A stretch of 64,000 nt of DNA from Phycisphaerales bacterium (GCA_020849615.1 JADLFW010000022.1:1-64000); one strand, 5' to 3'; shown: positions 23,978-33,170, numbered from the stretch's first letter. Notes: generated by a model not told the origin, from the letters alone. Program-made: numbers and translations.

Positions 23978-26617
23978 ATGCGATGGATGCCGTTGACCCT
24001 CTCGACCGTGGCGGCATGCCTGGTCGCGGCCGCGGCCTCGGCCCGACAACCACACATGCAGGTGCCGGGCGGCGCAGCAGACGCGGGGACTCGCGACCTC
24101 CGCAAGCTCTGCGATCCCCGTTGGGCGGACGGGAAGTTCCTGCTGCCGGGCGTCGATGACCAGGTGAGAGTAACCACAGTGTGGGACCCAGACGGGGCCG
24201 GCCCGGCGCTGCCGGTCCTGGTCGCGGGGGGCTACTTCACCACCGCGGGCGGAGTGACCGCGAACCGCATCGCCGCCTGGGATGGCACGCGCTGGTCGCC
24301 CCTGGGCACAGGCATGGACACTCTGGTCAACGCCCTGACCACGTACGACCCCGACGGGGCCGGGCCGACGTCGCCCGTCCTCGTCGCGGGGGGCTGGTTC
24401 ACCTCCGCCGGTGGCATGGCCGCGGGCTACATTGCCGCCTGGGATGGCACGCGCTGGTCGCCCCTGGGCAATGGAATGAACAACGAGGTCTACGCCCTGA
24501 CCACGTGCGACCGTGACGGGCCCGGGCCGGCACCGCCAATTCTCGTGGCGGGGGGACGCTTCACCACCGCAGGAGACGTGACGGCAAACTCGATCGCCGC
24601 CTGGGATGGTTCGGGCTGGTCGGCACTGGGCGCAGGGATGAACAACGAGGTCAAGGCCCTGACCATGTACGACTCTGACGGCGCCGGGCCGTCGCCGCCG
24701 ATACTCGTGGCCGGGGGACGCTTCACCACCGCAGGTGCCGTGGGGGCGAACTTCATCGCCGCTTGGGATGGCACGCGCTGGTCGCCCTTGGGCACCGGAA
24801 TGAACAACCGGGCCAGCGCCCTGACCTCGTACGACCCCGACGAGGCCGGGCCCGCGCCGCCGGTGCTGGTCGCGGGGGGCGACTTCACCACCGCAGGAGG
24901 CGTGGGGGCAAACTTCATCGCCGCCTGGGATGGCACGCGCTGGTCGCCCCTGAGCGCAGGAATGGACAACTACGTCCGTGCCCTGACCAAGTACGACCCC
25001 GACGGGGCCGGGCCGGAGTCGCCGGTCCTGGTCGCGGGGGGCTATTTCACCACAGCCGGAGGGGTTGTGGCGAATTGCATCGCCGCCTGGGACGGCACAC
25101 GCTGGTCGGCCCTGGACACGGGAATGAACAGCTTCGTCATCTCCCTGGCCGTTCTCGCCCTGACCACGTACGACCCCGACGGGGCCGGGCCGGAGTCGCC
25201 GGTCCTGGTCGCGGGGGGCTGGTTCACCTCCGCCGGAGGCGTGGCCACGAACTTCATTGCGGCTTGGGATGGCACGCGCTGGTCAGCTCTGGGCACGGGA
25301 ATGAACGGCCCCGCCCTCGCCCTGACGACGTACGACCGCGACAGGGCCGGGCCGGCGCCGCCGATCCTAGTCGCGGGGGGCGCTTTCACCGCCGCCGGAG
25401 ACGTGGGGGCGAGCCGCATCGCTGCGTGGGATGGCGCTCGCTGGTCGCCCCTGGGCACGGGAATGAAGGACTACGTCTTCGCCGTGACCACGTACGACCC
25501 CGACGGGGCCGGGCCAGCGCCGCCCGTCCTCGTCGCGGCGGGCAACGCCGCAGGAGACCTGGCCGCGATTGCGAGTTGGGATGGCACATGCTGGTCGTCC
25601 CTCGGCAAGGGAATGAATGACCCCGTCCTCGCCCTGACCATGTACGACCCCGACGGGGCCGGGCCGACACCGCCCGTCCTGGTCGCGGGTGGCTTGTTCA
25701 CCACGGCCGGAGGCGTGGCCGCGAACTTCATCGCTGCCTGGGATGGCACACGCTGGTCGCCGCTGGGCACCGGAATGAACAAGCAGGTCAATGCCCTGAC
25801 CACGTACGACCCCGACGGGACCGGGCCGGCGTCGCCGGTCCTGGTCGCGGGGGGCTGGTTCACCTCCGGGGGAGGTGTGGCGGCCTACGTCGCTGCCTGG
25901 GATGGCACGCGCTGGTCGCCCCTCGGCACCGGAGTAAACAACGAGGTCTTCGCCCTCACCACGTACGACCCCGACGGGACCGGGCCAACGCCGCCGGTCC
26001 TGGTTGCTGGGGGCTATTTCACCGCCGCCGGAGGCGTCGCGGCGAACGGCATCGCCGCCTGGGATGGCACGCGCTGGTCGCCCCTGGGCATGGGAATGAG
26101 CGACTCGGTCCTTGCCCTGACCACGTACGACCTCGACGGCGCAGGGCCGGCGCCGCCGGTCCTGGTCGCCGGGGGGTTGTTCGCCTTGGCCGGAGGCGTG
26201 GCAGCTCGCAACATCGCCGCCTGGGATGGCACGCACTGGTCGCCCCTGGGCGTGGGGATGAGCCCCTCTGTTTACGCCCTGACGACGTACGACCCCGACG
26301 GCGCCGGCCCGGCCCTCGACTCCCTCTTCGCGGGTGGTGACTTCCTGCGAGCGGGCGGAGGAGTCTCCGCCTACATCGCCGAGTGGTATCGCCCACTTTC
26401 CTGTCCTCCGGGGCTGCAGTTGCCCTGGCCCAATCAAATAAACGCCTCCTGTCCCGCAGATTTTGACTACAACGGCGTCGTTGATGTGCTGGACCTCATC
26501 GAGTTCGTCAACCGCTTCGACGCGGGCGATCCCAGCGCCGACGTGAACGGCGACGGGCGGCTGGACAACTTCGACTTCCTGGAGATGAGCAACGCGATCA
26601 ACGCGGGAGGCCCGTAG
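23978..26617 (+). CDS. giant WDG-repeat propeller protein with atypical dockerin tail
   Basis: An 879-residue exported protein. AAGGAGG lies six bases before the ATG at 23978, followed by a signal peptide (PLTLSTVAACLVAAAASARQ). Residues ~65-815 consist of 13 clear and one final degenerate copy of a 54-residue repeat (GTRWSPLGTGM...ALTTYDPDGAGP, PVLVAGGxFTTAGGV, ANFIAAWD), with an exact 162-nt period over long stretches, so probably one or two beta-propellers. The tail has two Ca-type loops (DFDYNGVVDVLDLIEFVN, DVNGDGRLDNFDFLEMSN) but ends NAGGP: the Gly-Cys end and the DYLEFLN signature of its neighbours are replaced. Same repeat family as 5189 and 49828. Confidence 0.87.
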   Translation: MRWMPLTLSTVAACLVAAAASARQPHMQVPGGAADAGTRDLRKLCDPRWADGKFLLPGVDDQVRVTTVWDPDGAGPALPVLVAGGYFTTAGGVTANRIAAWDGTRWSPLGTGMDTLVNALTTYDPDGAGPTSPVLVAGGWFTSAGGMAAGYIAAWDGTRWSPLGNGMNNEVYALTTCDRDGPGPAPPILVAGGRFTTAGDVTANSIAAWDGSGWSALGAGMNNEVKALTMYDSDGAGPSPPILVAGGRFTTAGAVGANFIAAWDGTRWSPLGTGMNNRASALTSYDPDEAGPAPPVLVAGGDFTTAGGVGANFIAAWDGTRWSPLSAGMDNYVRALTKYDPDGAGPESPVLVAGGYFTTAGGVVANCIAAWDGTRWSALDTGMNSFVISLAVLALTTYDPDGAGPESPVLVAGGWFTSAGGVATNFIAAWDGTRWSALGTGMNGPALALTTYDRDRAGPAPPILVAGGAFTAAGDVGASRIAAWDGARWSPLGTGMKDYVFAVTTYDPDGAGPAPPVLVAAGNAAGDLAAIASWDGTCWSSLGKGMNDPVLALTMYDPDGAGPTPPVLVAGGLFTTAGGVAANFIAAWDGTRWSPLGTGMNKQVNALTTYDPDGTGPASPVLVAGGWFTSGGGVAAYVAAWDGTRWSPLGTGVNNEVFALTTYDPDGTGPTPPVLVAGGYFTAAGGVAANGIAAWDGTRWSPLGMGMSDSVLALTTYDLDGAGPAPPVLVAGGLFALAGGVAARNIAAWDGTHWSPLGVGMSPSVYALTTYDPDGAGPALDSLFAGGDFLRAGGGVSAYIAEWYRPLSCPPGLQLPWPNQINASCPADFDYNGVVDVLDLIEFVNRFDAGDPSADVNGDGRLDNFDFLEMSNAINAGGP

Positions 26618-26624
26618 CAAGGAC

Positions 26625-26653
26625 GGCTACTTCCCCACCGTAAACCAGTAGCC
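26625..26653 (+). repeat. 29-nt GGCTAC-N17-GTAGCC hairpin, copy C
   Basis: Perfect 6-bp arms with a 17-nt loop, eight bases after the stop of the propeller gene at 23978-26617 and 15 bases beyond the stop of the convergent small gene at 26668. On the minus strand, a GTG overlapping that stop (GTGA) would open a 14-codon frame ending exactly on this element. Confidence 0.6.
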
Positions 26654-26667
26654 CTTGATGCCCTCGC

Positions 26668-26931
26668 TCACGCGCCGACCCTCGCCACCGCCGGCGACGG
26701 GATGCGGTGGACGACCTTCCGCCCGCAGCGGCACCAGTCCGACGGCTCGTCGGCAGCGGTGTGCTCGTCGATGCGCAAGACCACCGGCGAGGGGAGGAGG
26801 CGGACCAGAGCGCGTACAACCTCCTGCGGATGACCAAGCTCCTCCTCGCGTGATACTCGCCGGGATCCCGATCTCACCATCCGCAGGACTTCGATGCCCC
26901 GGACGACGGCTGCAAGCCCCGGAATCTCCAC
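26668..26931 (-). CDS. small CRCGRK-motif protein (second copy)
   Basis: An 87-residue frame whose C-terminal half (SPVVLRIDEHTAADEPSDW then CRCGRKVVHRIPSPAVARV) matches the plus-strand gene at 3255-3485 with high nucleotide identity. The N-terminal half (MEIPGLAAVVRGIEVLRMVR) does not match and has no clear ribosome site, so the true start may be internal or the copy partly degraded. It converges on the propeller gene at 23978 with copy C of the hairpin between them. Function unknown. The region 26932-27133 upstream holds no other supported gene. Confidence 0.5.
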   Translation of the reverse strand: MEIPGLAAVVRGIEVLRMVRSGSRRVSREEELGHPQEVVRALVRLLPSPVVLRIDEHTAADEPSDWCRCGRKVVHRIPSPAVARVGA

Positions 26932-27133
26932 GCGACACCGAGTTCCTCAGCGGCCTGCCAGCCATGACCCACATGCGATAATGTAGAGGCACTCCACGCC
27001 GCCAACGGGCTGTTCCCCGCTTTTCGATCATGCAGAATGCCTGAGACACACACGCCACGGATTGCCTCATCGCTGGCCCGCGCCGGAGTCTGGAACTTCC
27101 TCCAGTGTCCGGAAGAAAGGTACCCGCCGCACG

Positions 27134-29200
27134 ATGACCAAATCATCCTTCGTCAATACTCTATCGGGCCGTCTGATCCTCTTCGGCGTGGTCCCTTTTG
27201 TGCTGGCCATCGGTGCGATCGTCGCGGTCAGCGCGGTCGAGAGCTTCCGAGAGCTGCGAAGGGCTGAGGAGCGCACCTTGGGCAAAAGCGCTGAGGACAC
27301 CGCCGCCGAGCTGAGCGCTCTCAACGAACGCTGCAACAACATCGCTGCGGTCATGGCGCTGGCCCAGGCGGATGGTATGTTCGGCCAGCGCAACGCCAGC
27401 AGCGAGTTTGCGCGGGCGGTGGCCACTACCGTTCCGCGCCTCCTGGGTGCGTACGTCATCTACGAACCGAATGCCGACGGCCAGGACGACGCGGCACTCA
27501 AGGGGAGTGAAATCCCGCGCAACGCGCTCGATGCGGCCGGTCGCTTCGTGCCGTACTGGTACTTCGATTCCGGGCCCGGCGTCGGCGGCGGGCCGATCCG
27601 TCTCAAACCCAACACGGACATGGAGACTCTGGAGTACTACCTGGGGCCGAAGCACGGATTCGAGAAGACCCACGAAGCCGCGGCGACATTGACAGAGCCC
27701 TATTTGTACGAAGGCGTGCTCATGGTTTCGCACACGTACCCGATAGTGGTGCAGGGCAAGTTCGTCGGCATTACGGGAGTCGATCGCAGCCTCGATACCC
27801 TTGCACAGAACGCCGCAAGCATACAGGCCCGGCTGGGCGCGGATGTCTTTGTTCTCAGCGGCGGGGATCGGTTCATCGTCGCAACCTCCGACGGTGGGGA
27901 TGCCGCGGCCGGCCCCCAAGGCCTGCGGTTGCAGGAAGTGGCGAAATCCCCGTATGGCACGCTGGCCGCTCGTTGGCGTTCGGCAGACCCGAAAGACAGG
28001 GTCTTTGAGACAGTGGACCCCGTTCTGGGCGAGCCGTGCATCTACGCCACTGGCACCGCTCAGATCGGCGGCTGGAGGGTCGTGGTCCGTCGAACGAAGA
28101 GCGATGTCCTGCGTGGCGCCAACGCCGCGTTGGCACGGAACGTCACGATTGGCGGTCTGGGGCTGGTAATGGTCGGCGGCCTCATGGTCTTCATTTCCCG
28201 CTCAGTAAGCCGGCGGGTACGGCGGGCCGCGGAGGTCGCGGACCGCATTGCGCACGGCGACCTCACGCAGCAGATCGACGAATCCTCCAGCCGCGATGAG
28301 ACGGGCGGGCTTATCCGATCGATGAGCATCATGGACCGGAGCCTCAACTCGCTGGTCGGGAGTGTCAGGCAGGCAGGCATCCGCCTGAACTCGACGGCGA
28401 CGGAGATCGCAGCCACGAGCAAGCAGCAGGAGGCATCGGCATCGACCTTCGGATCGGCTTCCAGCCAGATCGCTGCCGCGGTCAACGAGATCTCCGCGAC
28501 CGCGAAGGAACTGGGCCGGGCCATCGCGTCGGTCAGCGAAAACGCGACGGGGACGGCGAAGCTCGCCGAATCCGGTCGGGCCGGCATGCAGGGCATGGAG
28601 TCGGTCATGCATGACCTGGACCGGGCCACCGTTTCCATTGCCGAAAAGCTCGGCGTCATCAACGAGCGCTCGCAGAAGATTACGACGATTATCGCCACGA
28701 TCACCAAGGTGGCCGACCAGACCAACATCCTCTCGATCAACGCGGCGATCGAGGCGGAGAAAGCCGGTGAGTTCGGGGCCGGGTTCCTGGTCATCGCCCG
28801 CGAGATCCGACGCCTGGCGGACCAGACCGGGCTGGCCACTCTCGACATCGAAGAGATGGTGCAGCAGATGCAGGCCGCGGTGTCCTCGGGCGTCATGGAG
28901 ATGGACCGCTTCTCCGATCAAGTCCGGCGCGGCGTGCGGGACGTGGCCTCGGTCGGCTCGCAACTGTCCGGGATTGTTGACCGAATCGGCCACAACGAGG
29001 AAAGCGTCAAGCAGGTCAACGAGTCGATGCAGGCGCAGTCCGAGGGAGCCCAGCAAATCAGCGAGGCCATGGCCTCGCTCACTTCCAACGCCCAGCAGAC
29101 CATGCAGTCCGTCCATGAGTTTGGCAAGGCCAGCACGGATCTCCAGACCGCCATCGGGGTGCTCCGGCAGGCGGTGGCTCAGTTCAAGCTCAAGGACTAA
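27134..29200 (+). CDS. methyl-accepting chemotaxis protein, WspA-like signalling hairpin
   Basis: A 688-residue transmembrane chemoreceptor starting at ATG 27134. First membrane helix at ~13-33 (LILFGVVPFVLAIGAIVAVS). The periplasmic part (~35-335) is a double-Cache-like sensor (GAYVIYEPNADGQDD, RFVPYWYFD, YYLGPKHG, EPYLYEGVLMVSHTYPIVVQ, GITGVDRSLDTL). Second helix at ~336-357 (TIGGLGLVMVGGLMVFI), then HAMP (RRAAEVADRIAHGDLTQQI). The signalling domain tip is TNILSINAAIEAEKAGEFGA followed by GFLVIAREIRRLADQTGLAT. The EAEKAGE/REIRRLADQT pattern is the variant I associate with WspA-type receptors instead of the usual EAARAGE. No chemotaxis or Wsp genes flank it, so partners lie elsewhere. Confidence 0.93.
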   Translation: MTKSSFVNTLSGRLILFGVVPFVLAIGAIVAVSAVESFRELRRAEERTLGKSAEDTAAELSALNERCNNIAAVMALAQADGMFGQRNASSEFARAVATTVPRLLGAYVIYEPNADGQDDAALKGSEIPRNALDAAGRFVPYWYFDSGPGVGGGPIRLKPNTDMETLEYYLGPKHGFEKTHEAAATLTEPYLYEGVLMVSHTYPIVVQGKFVGITGVDRSLDTLAQNAASIQARLGADVFVLSGGDRFIVATSDGGDAAAGPQGLRLQEVAKSPYGTLAARWRSADPKDRVFETVDPVLGEPCIYATGTAQIGGWRVVVRRTKSDVLRGANAALARNVTIGGLGLVMVGGLMVFISRSVSRRVRRAAEVADRIAHGDLTQQIDESSSRDETGGLIRSMSIMDRSLNSLVGSVRQAGIRLNSTATEIAATSKQQEASASTFGSASSQIAAAVNEISATAKELGRAIASVSENATGTAKLAESGRAGMQGMESVMHDLDRATVSIAEKLGVINERSQKITTIIATITKVADQTNILSINAAIEAEKAGEFGAGFLVIAREIRRLADQTGLATLDIEEMVQQMQAAVSSGVMEMDRFSDQVRRGVRDVASVGSQLSGIVDRIGHNEESVKQVNESMQAQSEGAQQISEAMASLTSNAQQTMQSVHEFGKASTDLQTAIGVLRQAVAQFKLKD

Positions 29201-29440
29201 GGCGGTTTCAGACTGCCGCCTGCTCACGCAGCGCGGCCTTGAGGAGTTCGCCGCCGCTACGGGATCTGTCGGGAAACGTACCGGGAACTGACTGGCGTTC
29301 TCTCGCGGACGCAAGCCAGAATTCACCGCCGGGCACTCGCGCGACTCTGGCTCTTGCCTCGATTCCCAGTAGACTGAACAGATGAGGCTCGTCGTGGGGC
29401 CGCGGAGCAGGCGATGAGCATCGCGGCAGGAGGTCTCCGC

Positions 29441-30652
29441 ATGTGTCACTCGAGTGTCGCCGGCGCTGCCGCATGGCTGACTCTGTCATTTGCGTTGGCC
29501 GAGGCCGGCGCTCAAACCTTCACCATCCTCAGGCCGCTCGGCGCTGCAACGAACTGCGGGGCGACGGCCGTTTCACCCGATGGGCGCTTCATCACCGGGC
29601 TGTCGTACGGCGCTTCGATCGACAGCACAGCGACGGTGTGGGACAACGATGGAGTTCCGAGCGGGCTTACCTCCTACAGCCCGTACGACAGCGGTCGAGC
29701 GGTCAGCAATGACGGGACGCGCGTGGGGGGAATCGCGGGCGCCCTCGGCGCGATCGTGTGGGACACCGGCCCGGGCGGTGATCTGTTGCTCGGCGGCCCG
29801 GGCGATGTTGCGGCCCTTTCGTTCGATGGCGAGGTGGCGGTGGGGACGCGCGGCCCGACCGCCGCCTACCTGGGCTTTGTGCACCGGCGGGGGATGTCGC
29901 CGGCGCTCATCGACCTGCCGCCGAGCGGGCTCGACACGCGGTCGCTCGCGATCGGGGTGAACCGGCCCGGCACACTCGCGGTTGGGTACGCGTCTCACTA
30001 CGAGCAGGTCGGCGAGGACGTCTTCTACCACGCGAGCGTGTACGTTTGGCCCGTCGCGGGCGGGCAGCCCACCATCCTGGCCAATCCTCCCTTGGCACTC
30101 GTTGGGGAGGGCTTTGACATCTCGGACGACGGGAGAGTCATCGTGGGGAACTCGTCGTGCTGTCCGGACGGGCTCAGCAGGCGGGCCACCCGCTGGGTGG
30201 ACGGCGTCGCCGAGGTGATCGATCGGTATGGCGGTTTCTCGTCGGCCTACGGGGTCTCGGGGGACGGTCGTGTCGTCGTGGGTGGTGGATACCTCGACGC
30301 CTACATCTGGGACCGCGACCACGGCCTGCGGTCGATCACCGAGATCCTGCTCGATGCGGGCGTGGACCTGAGCAACCTCGCCATCTATTCAGCGGACGAC
30401 ATCAGCCAGGATGGAACGGTTATTGTCGGGACGGGGGAAGACTTCGCGCGGGGCGTCCAGTTCGGCTGGCGGCTGGTGCTGCCGCGCTGCCGGGCCGACC
30501 TCAACGGCGATGGGCTCGTGGATTTCGCCGACTACCTCGAGTTCCTGAACTACTACGACACCCAGGACCCGCGCGCCGACTTCAACATGGACGGGCTGGT
30601 TGACTTCGGCGACTACCTGGAGTTTCTGAATCATTACGACGCCGGGTGCTAG
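29441..30652 (+). CDS. HAF-like repeat GC-dockerin protein
   Basis: A 403-residue exported protein. CAGGAGGT lies seven bases before the ATG at 29441; an upstream ATG at 29414 has no such site. The signal peptide is SVAGAAAWLTLSFALAEAGAQ. The body has repeats resembling the 'HAF' extracellular family (GATAVSPDGRFITGLSYG, GRAVSNDGTRVGGI, GFDISDDGRVIVGNS, GVSGDGRVVVGGGYLDAYIW, ISQDGTVIVGTG), expected to form a beta-propeller. The tail has DLNGDGLVDFADYLEFLN and DFNMDGLVDFGDYLEFLN and ends DAGC. Probably surface-exposed; role unknown. Confidence 0.87.
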   Translation: MCHSSVAGAAAWLTLSFALAEAGAQTFTILRPLGAATNCGATAVSPDGRFITGLSYGASIDSTATVWDNDGVPSGLTSYSPYDSGRAVSNDGTRVGGIAGALGAIVWDTGPGGDLLLGGPGDVAALSFDGEVAVGTRGPTAAYLGFVHRRGMSPALIDLPPSGLDTRSLAIGVNRPGTLAVGYASHYEQVGEDVFYHASVYVWPVAGGQPTILANPPLALVGEGFDISDDGRVIVGNSSCCPDGLSRRATRWVDGVAEVIDRYGGFSSAYGVSGDGRVVVGGGYLDAYIWDRDHGLRSITEILLDAGVDLSNLAIYSADDISQDGTVIVGTGEDFARGVQFGWRLVLPRCRADLNGDGLVDFADYLEFLNYYDTQDPRADFNMDGLVDFGDYLEFLNHYDAGC

Positions 30653-30709
30653 ATTGAACATCACGGTTCCGCAGAGTTGAAGCCCGCTCACGCCGGGCCG
30701 GGGGGAACA

Positions 30710-33055
30710 ATGCAACCTCAACAACGATTGAGCGCACCAGTCGCCGCTGCCGATTTGACGCTCGACTCGCTCGAGCGGCGGCTCCACCTTGCCGCCCCAA
30801 CACTCACGCACATCGATACCATCGCCCTCCCCGTCTCGGGCGGAGTCGTCACGCTGACCTACGCCGCGCTCGCCGCCGCCGCGGATGAAGCCGACACGGA
30901 CGGGGACCCGATCACCTTCCAGCTGTCGGGCACGTCGGGGCAGTTGTTCCGGGGAGGGATCGCCGTCGCGAGCCCGGCAATCCTCGCCCCCGCCGGGCCG
31001 ACGAGCCACATCGACATCAAACCCGGATCTGCTTTTCCACCCATCAGCGTGCAGGCGTTCGATGGCGGGATGGTGTCGTGGCCACCTGTTTTTCTTCCGC
31101 TCGACGTTCCCAACCAGGCGCCGCACGCGTCGGCCCCGCTCGATGTTCCGATGTTCCAACGGACCAGCACGGGCCAGACCGTCGCGCTCACGCTCGACTT
31201 CGTCATCTCCGCCCTGGGATTGACCGACCCAGACGGCGATGCGGTCGGGTTCCTGGTCAACTCCGACCCTCATCACGTTCTGCCCGAGCCGGATCCCTTT
31301 CTGCCCGATCCGCACACGGTCCTCCTGGGCGCCGCCGATGCGTTCGGCCCCCCCGTCTTCTTTGACCCACCCAGGACATCCATCGCGTTGAACACGTCGG
31401 GCCTGCCCACCGGCCCGATCGATCTGCTGAGCGGCATGGTGGTGGACAGCCGCGGCGCGCAATCTGGGCCCGTCACGCTGCGTGTCAACCTCGTCAACTC
31501 TCCCACGATCCGCAACCCCTACGTGCCGGCCTTGGGCCCGGTGGCGATCGGACAGACCTTCATCATCAGCTACGACACACTGATCGACCTCGCGGCGGTT
31601 TCCACGGACGCCGGCCCGGATCTGGTCCTCGACATCACCAGCCTCGCCCCCGACCCGTTGATCGCGCCCGGGATCGCCGTCAGCCAGCTCCGAAAGGACG
31701 GGACGCCGCAACTCGGCACCTTTTCGCTCCGACCGGGTGAGTCGGTGGAGTGGTACCAGGGGCGCGAGGATCTGGACTCCACCCTGCGCGCGATCATGAC
31801 GGTTCGGGCCCGGCTTGACGCTTCGCCGGTCCAATCCGACCTGACCGTCTCGGTCAGTCTCCGCGTCGTGCCGACCGAGCAAGCCGGGCCGCAGGGACCC
31901 TTCGCGGTGACTCCGGGCCGCGTCGTCGGCATTTCCGCCGACCCGGTCGCCGATGGCGAACTCGATATCTTCGCGACCAACGACCGAGGCCACGTGGTCG
32001 GCTTCTTCCAGGAGCACGATGGGACCCCGTGGAGCCGCATCGACCTGAGCGCCGAAGCCGGCTTCCCCACGGTCCTGGGAGATCCGCTGCTGTGGGATGA
32101 CCCCAAGGACTCCCCGCGCTTCAGTTACGGCGCTGCGCTGACCGACGCGGGGCTGCAGCTGGTCACCATTGACATCGAGGCGGCGACACCGGAGGCGGTA
32201 TTCACATTCCGCAACCTGAACGTTGAAGTTCCCGGATCGCCAACACTGACGGGACCGCTGACCACGTTCATCTCGACCGAGGGCCTGGTGCACGTCGCCG
32301 GCCGCACCGCATCGGGCGATGTCATCCTGTTCCGCCAGACCGGCGCAGGGTCGCCCGGCAGCTACCTCTGGACCGCGGAGAACCTCTCGGCCGACCACCT
32401 CCGCGCCAACGGCCGCGTCGCCCCCGACCTCGTCGGCCCGATCATCTCTTATGTGACCACTTGGAACGGCCTGAACATCGCCGGCCTGACCGCGCTGGGC
32501 GAGGTGTGGTCGATCTGGACCGCGCCCGGCTTGCCCTCCTGGGAGTCGGCGAATCTCAGCGAGGTCACCGGGGCCCCGCTGCTCCGCGGCGGCCTCAGTA
32601 CCTATCTCACATCGTGGGGCGGCATCAACATTGCCGGGGTCGATCAGCAGAACCACCTGACGGTCACGTGGTGGGTGCCGGGCTTTGGCGGCGAGTGGCG
32701 CAACTCCGATTTCACCGGACTTTTCGGCGGCGAAACCTTCCGCCCGGAGACGCTGACGAGCTACGTGACCCCCTGGGGCGCTCTGAACATCGCCGGCGTC
32801 GATCACGCGGGCAACCTCCGCATCTACTGGTGGGAGCCCTCGCGCGCGCTCGACCCCGCCCTCAACGTCTGGACCGATTCGCTCATCCGCCCGGCTGCGT
32901 CCGGCGGCAACTTCGCGGTCAACTCCCCCATCAGCGCGCTCACGACCGTAGACCAGCGCATCAACCTGGTCGGCGCGGACCCGAGCGGCGCGATCATCCT
33001 TGTCTGGTGGAAGCCGGAGTTCGCGGGCGGTTGGACCGCCGAAGCGGTCTCCTAA
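30710..33055 (+). CDS. large LEPR-XLL-like surface protein
   Basis: About 781 residues, starting at ATG 30710 behind GGGGGAA. It lacks a classical signal peptide. Near the N-terminus it has LDSLERRLHLAA, a variant of the planctomycete LEPR-XLL motif that precedes export and surface display. Residues ~30-120 contain an Ig/peptidylprolyl-like segment (TYAALAAAADEADTDGDPITF); the middle has cadherin-like loops (LTDPDGDAVGFLVNSDP). The C-terminal ~350 residues hold at least five blades of the form LTSYVTPWGALNIAGVDHAG followed by NLRIYWWEP, a propeller. There is no GC tail. Hairpin copy D lies 86 bases downstream. Confidence 0.8.
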   Translation: MQPQQRLSAPVAAADLTLDSLERRLHLAAPTLTHIDTIALPVSGGVVTLTYAALAAAADEADTDGDPITFQLSGTSGQLFRGGIAVASPAILAPAGPTSHIDIKPGSAFPPISVQAFDGGMVSWPPVFLPLDVPNQAPHASAPLDVPMFQRTSTGQTVALTLDFVISALGLTDPDGDAVGFLVNSDPHHVLPEPDPFLPDPHTVLLGAADAFGPPVFFDPPRTSIALNTSGLPTGPIDLLSGMVVDSRGAQSGPVTLRVNLVNSPTIRNPYVPALGPVAIGQTFIISYDTLIDLAAVSTDAGPDLVLDITSLAPDPLIAPGIAVSQLRKDGTPQLGTFSLRPGESVEWYQGREDLDSTLRAIMTVRARLDASPVQSDLTVSVSLRVVPTEQAGPQGPFAVTPGRVVGISADPVADGELDIFATNDRGHVVGFFQEHDGTPWSRIDLSAEAGFPTVLGDPLLWDDPKDSPRFSYGAALTDAGLQLVTIDIEAATPEAVFTFRNLNVEVPGSPTLTGPLTTFISTEGLVHVAGRTASGDVILFRQTGAGSPGSYLWTAENLSADHLRANGRVAPDLVGPIISYVTTWNGLNIAGLTALGEVWSIWTAPGLPSWESANLSEVTGAPLLRGGLSTYLTSWGGINIAGVDQQNHLTVTWWVPGFGGEWRNSDFTGLFGGETFRPETLTSYVTPWGALNIAGVDHAGNLRIYWWEPSRALDPALNVWTDSLIRPAASGGNFAVNSPISALTTVDQRINLVGADPSGAIILVWWKPEFAGGWTAEAVS

Positions 33056-33141
33056 GGGATTCGGTGGCTTCGCGGCGGGAGTCGGCTATTCTGGACCTCG
33101 CATACCCACGATTTTGCCTGTCGATTCACTTGATCAGGCCC

Positions 33142-33170
33142 GGCTACCTTCCCGCAATAAAGGCGTAGCC
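33142..33170 (+). repeat. 29-nt GGCTAC-N17-GTAGCC hairpin, copy D
   Basis: Perfect 6-bp arms with a 17-nt loop between the convergent ends of the surface gene at 30710-33055 and the small membrane-protein gene at 33192. On the minus strand, the tail ending on this element is in frame with the 33192 gene after its TGA stop. Confidence 0.6.

Noticed and set aside
24281..26400. Regular 162-nt repeats considered as a CRISPR or satellite array
   Set aside because: The units are in frame, encode a consistent 54-residue blade and have no separate spacers.
30389..32806. An 805-codon minus-strand frame opposite the LEPR-XLL-like gene
   Set aside because: Arg/Asp/Gly-rich shadow without start signals; the plus-strand gene has propeller repeats and a ribosome site.
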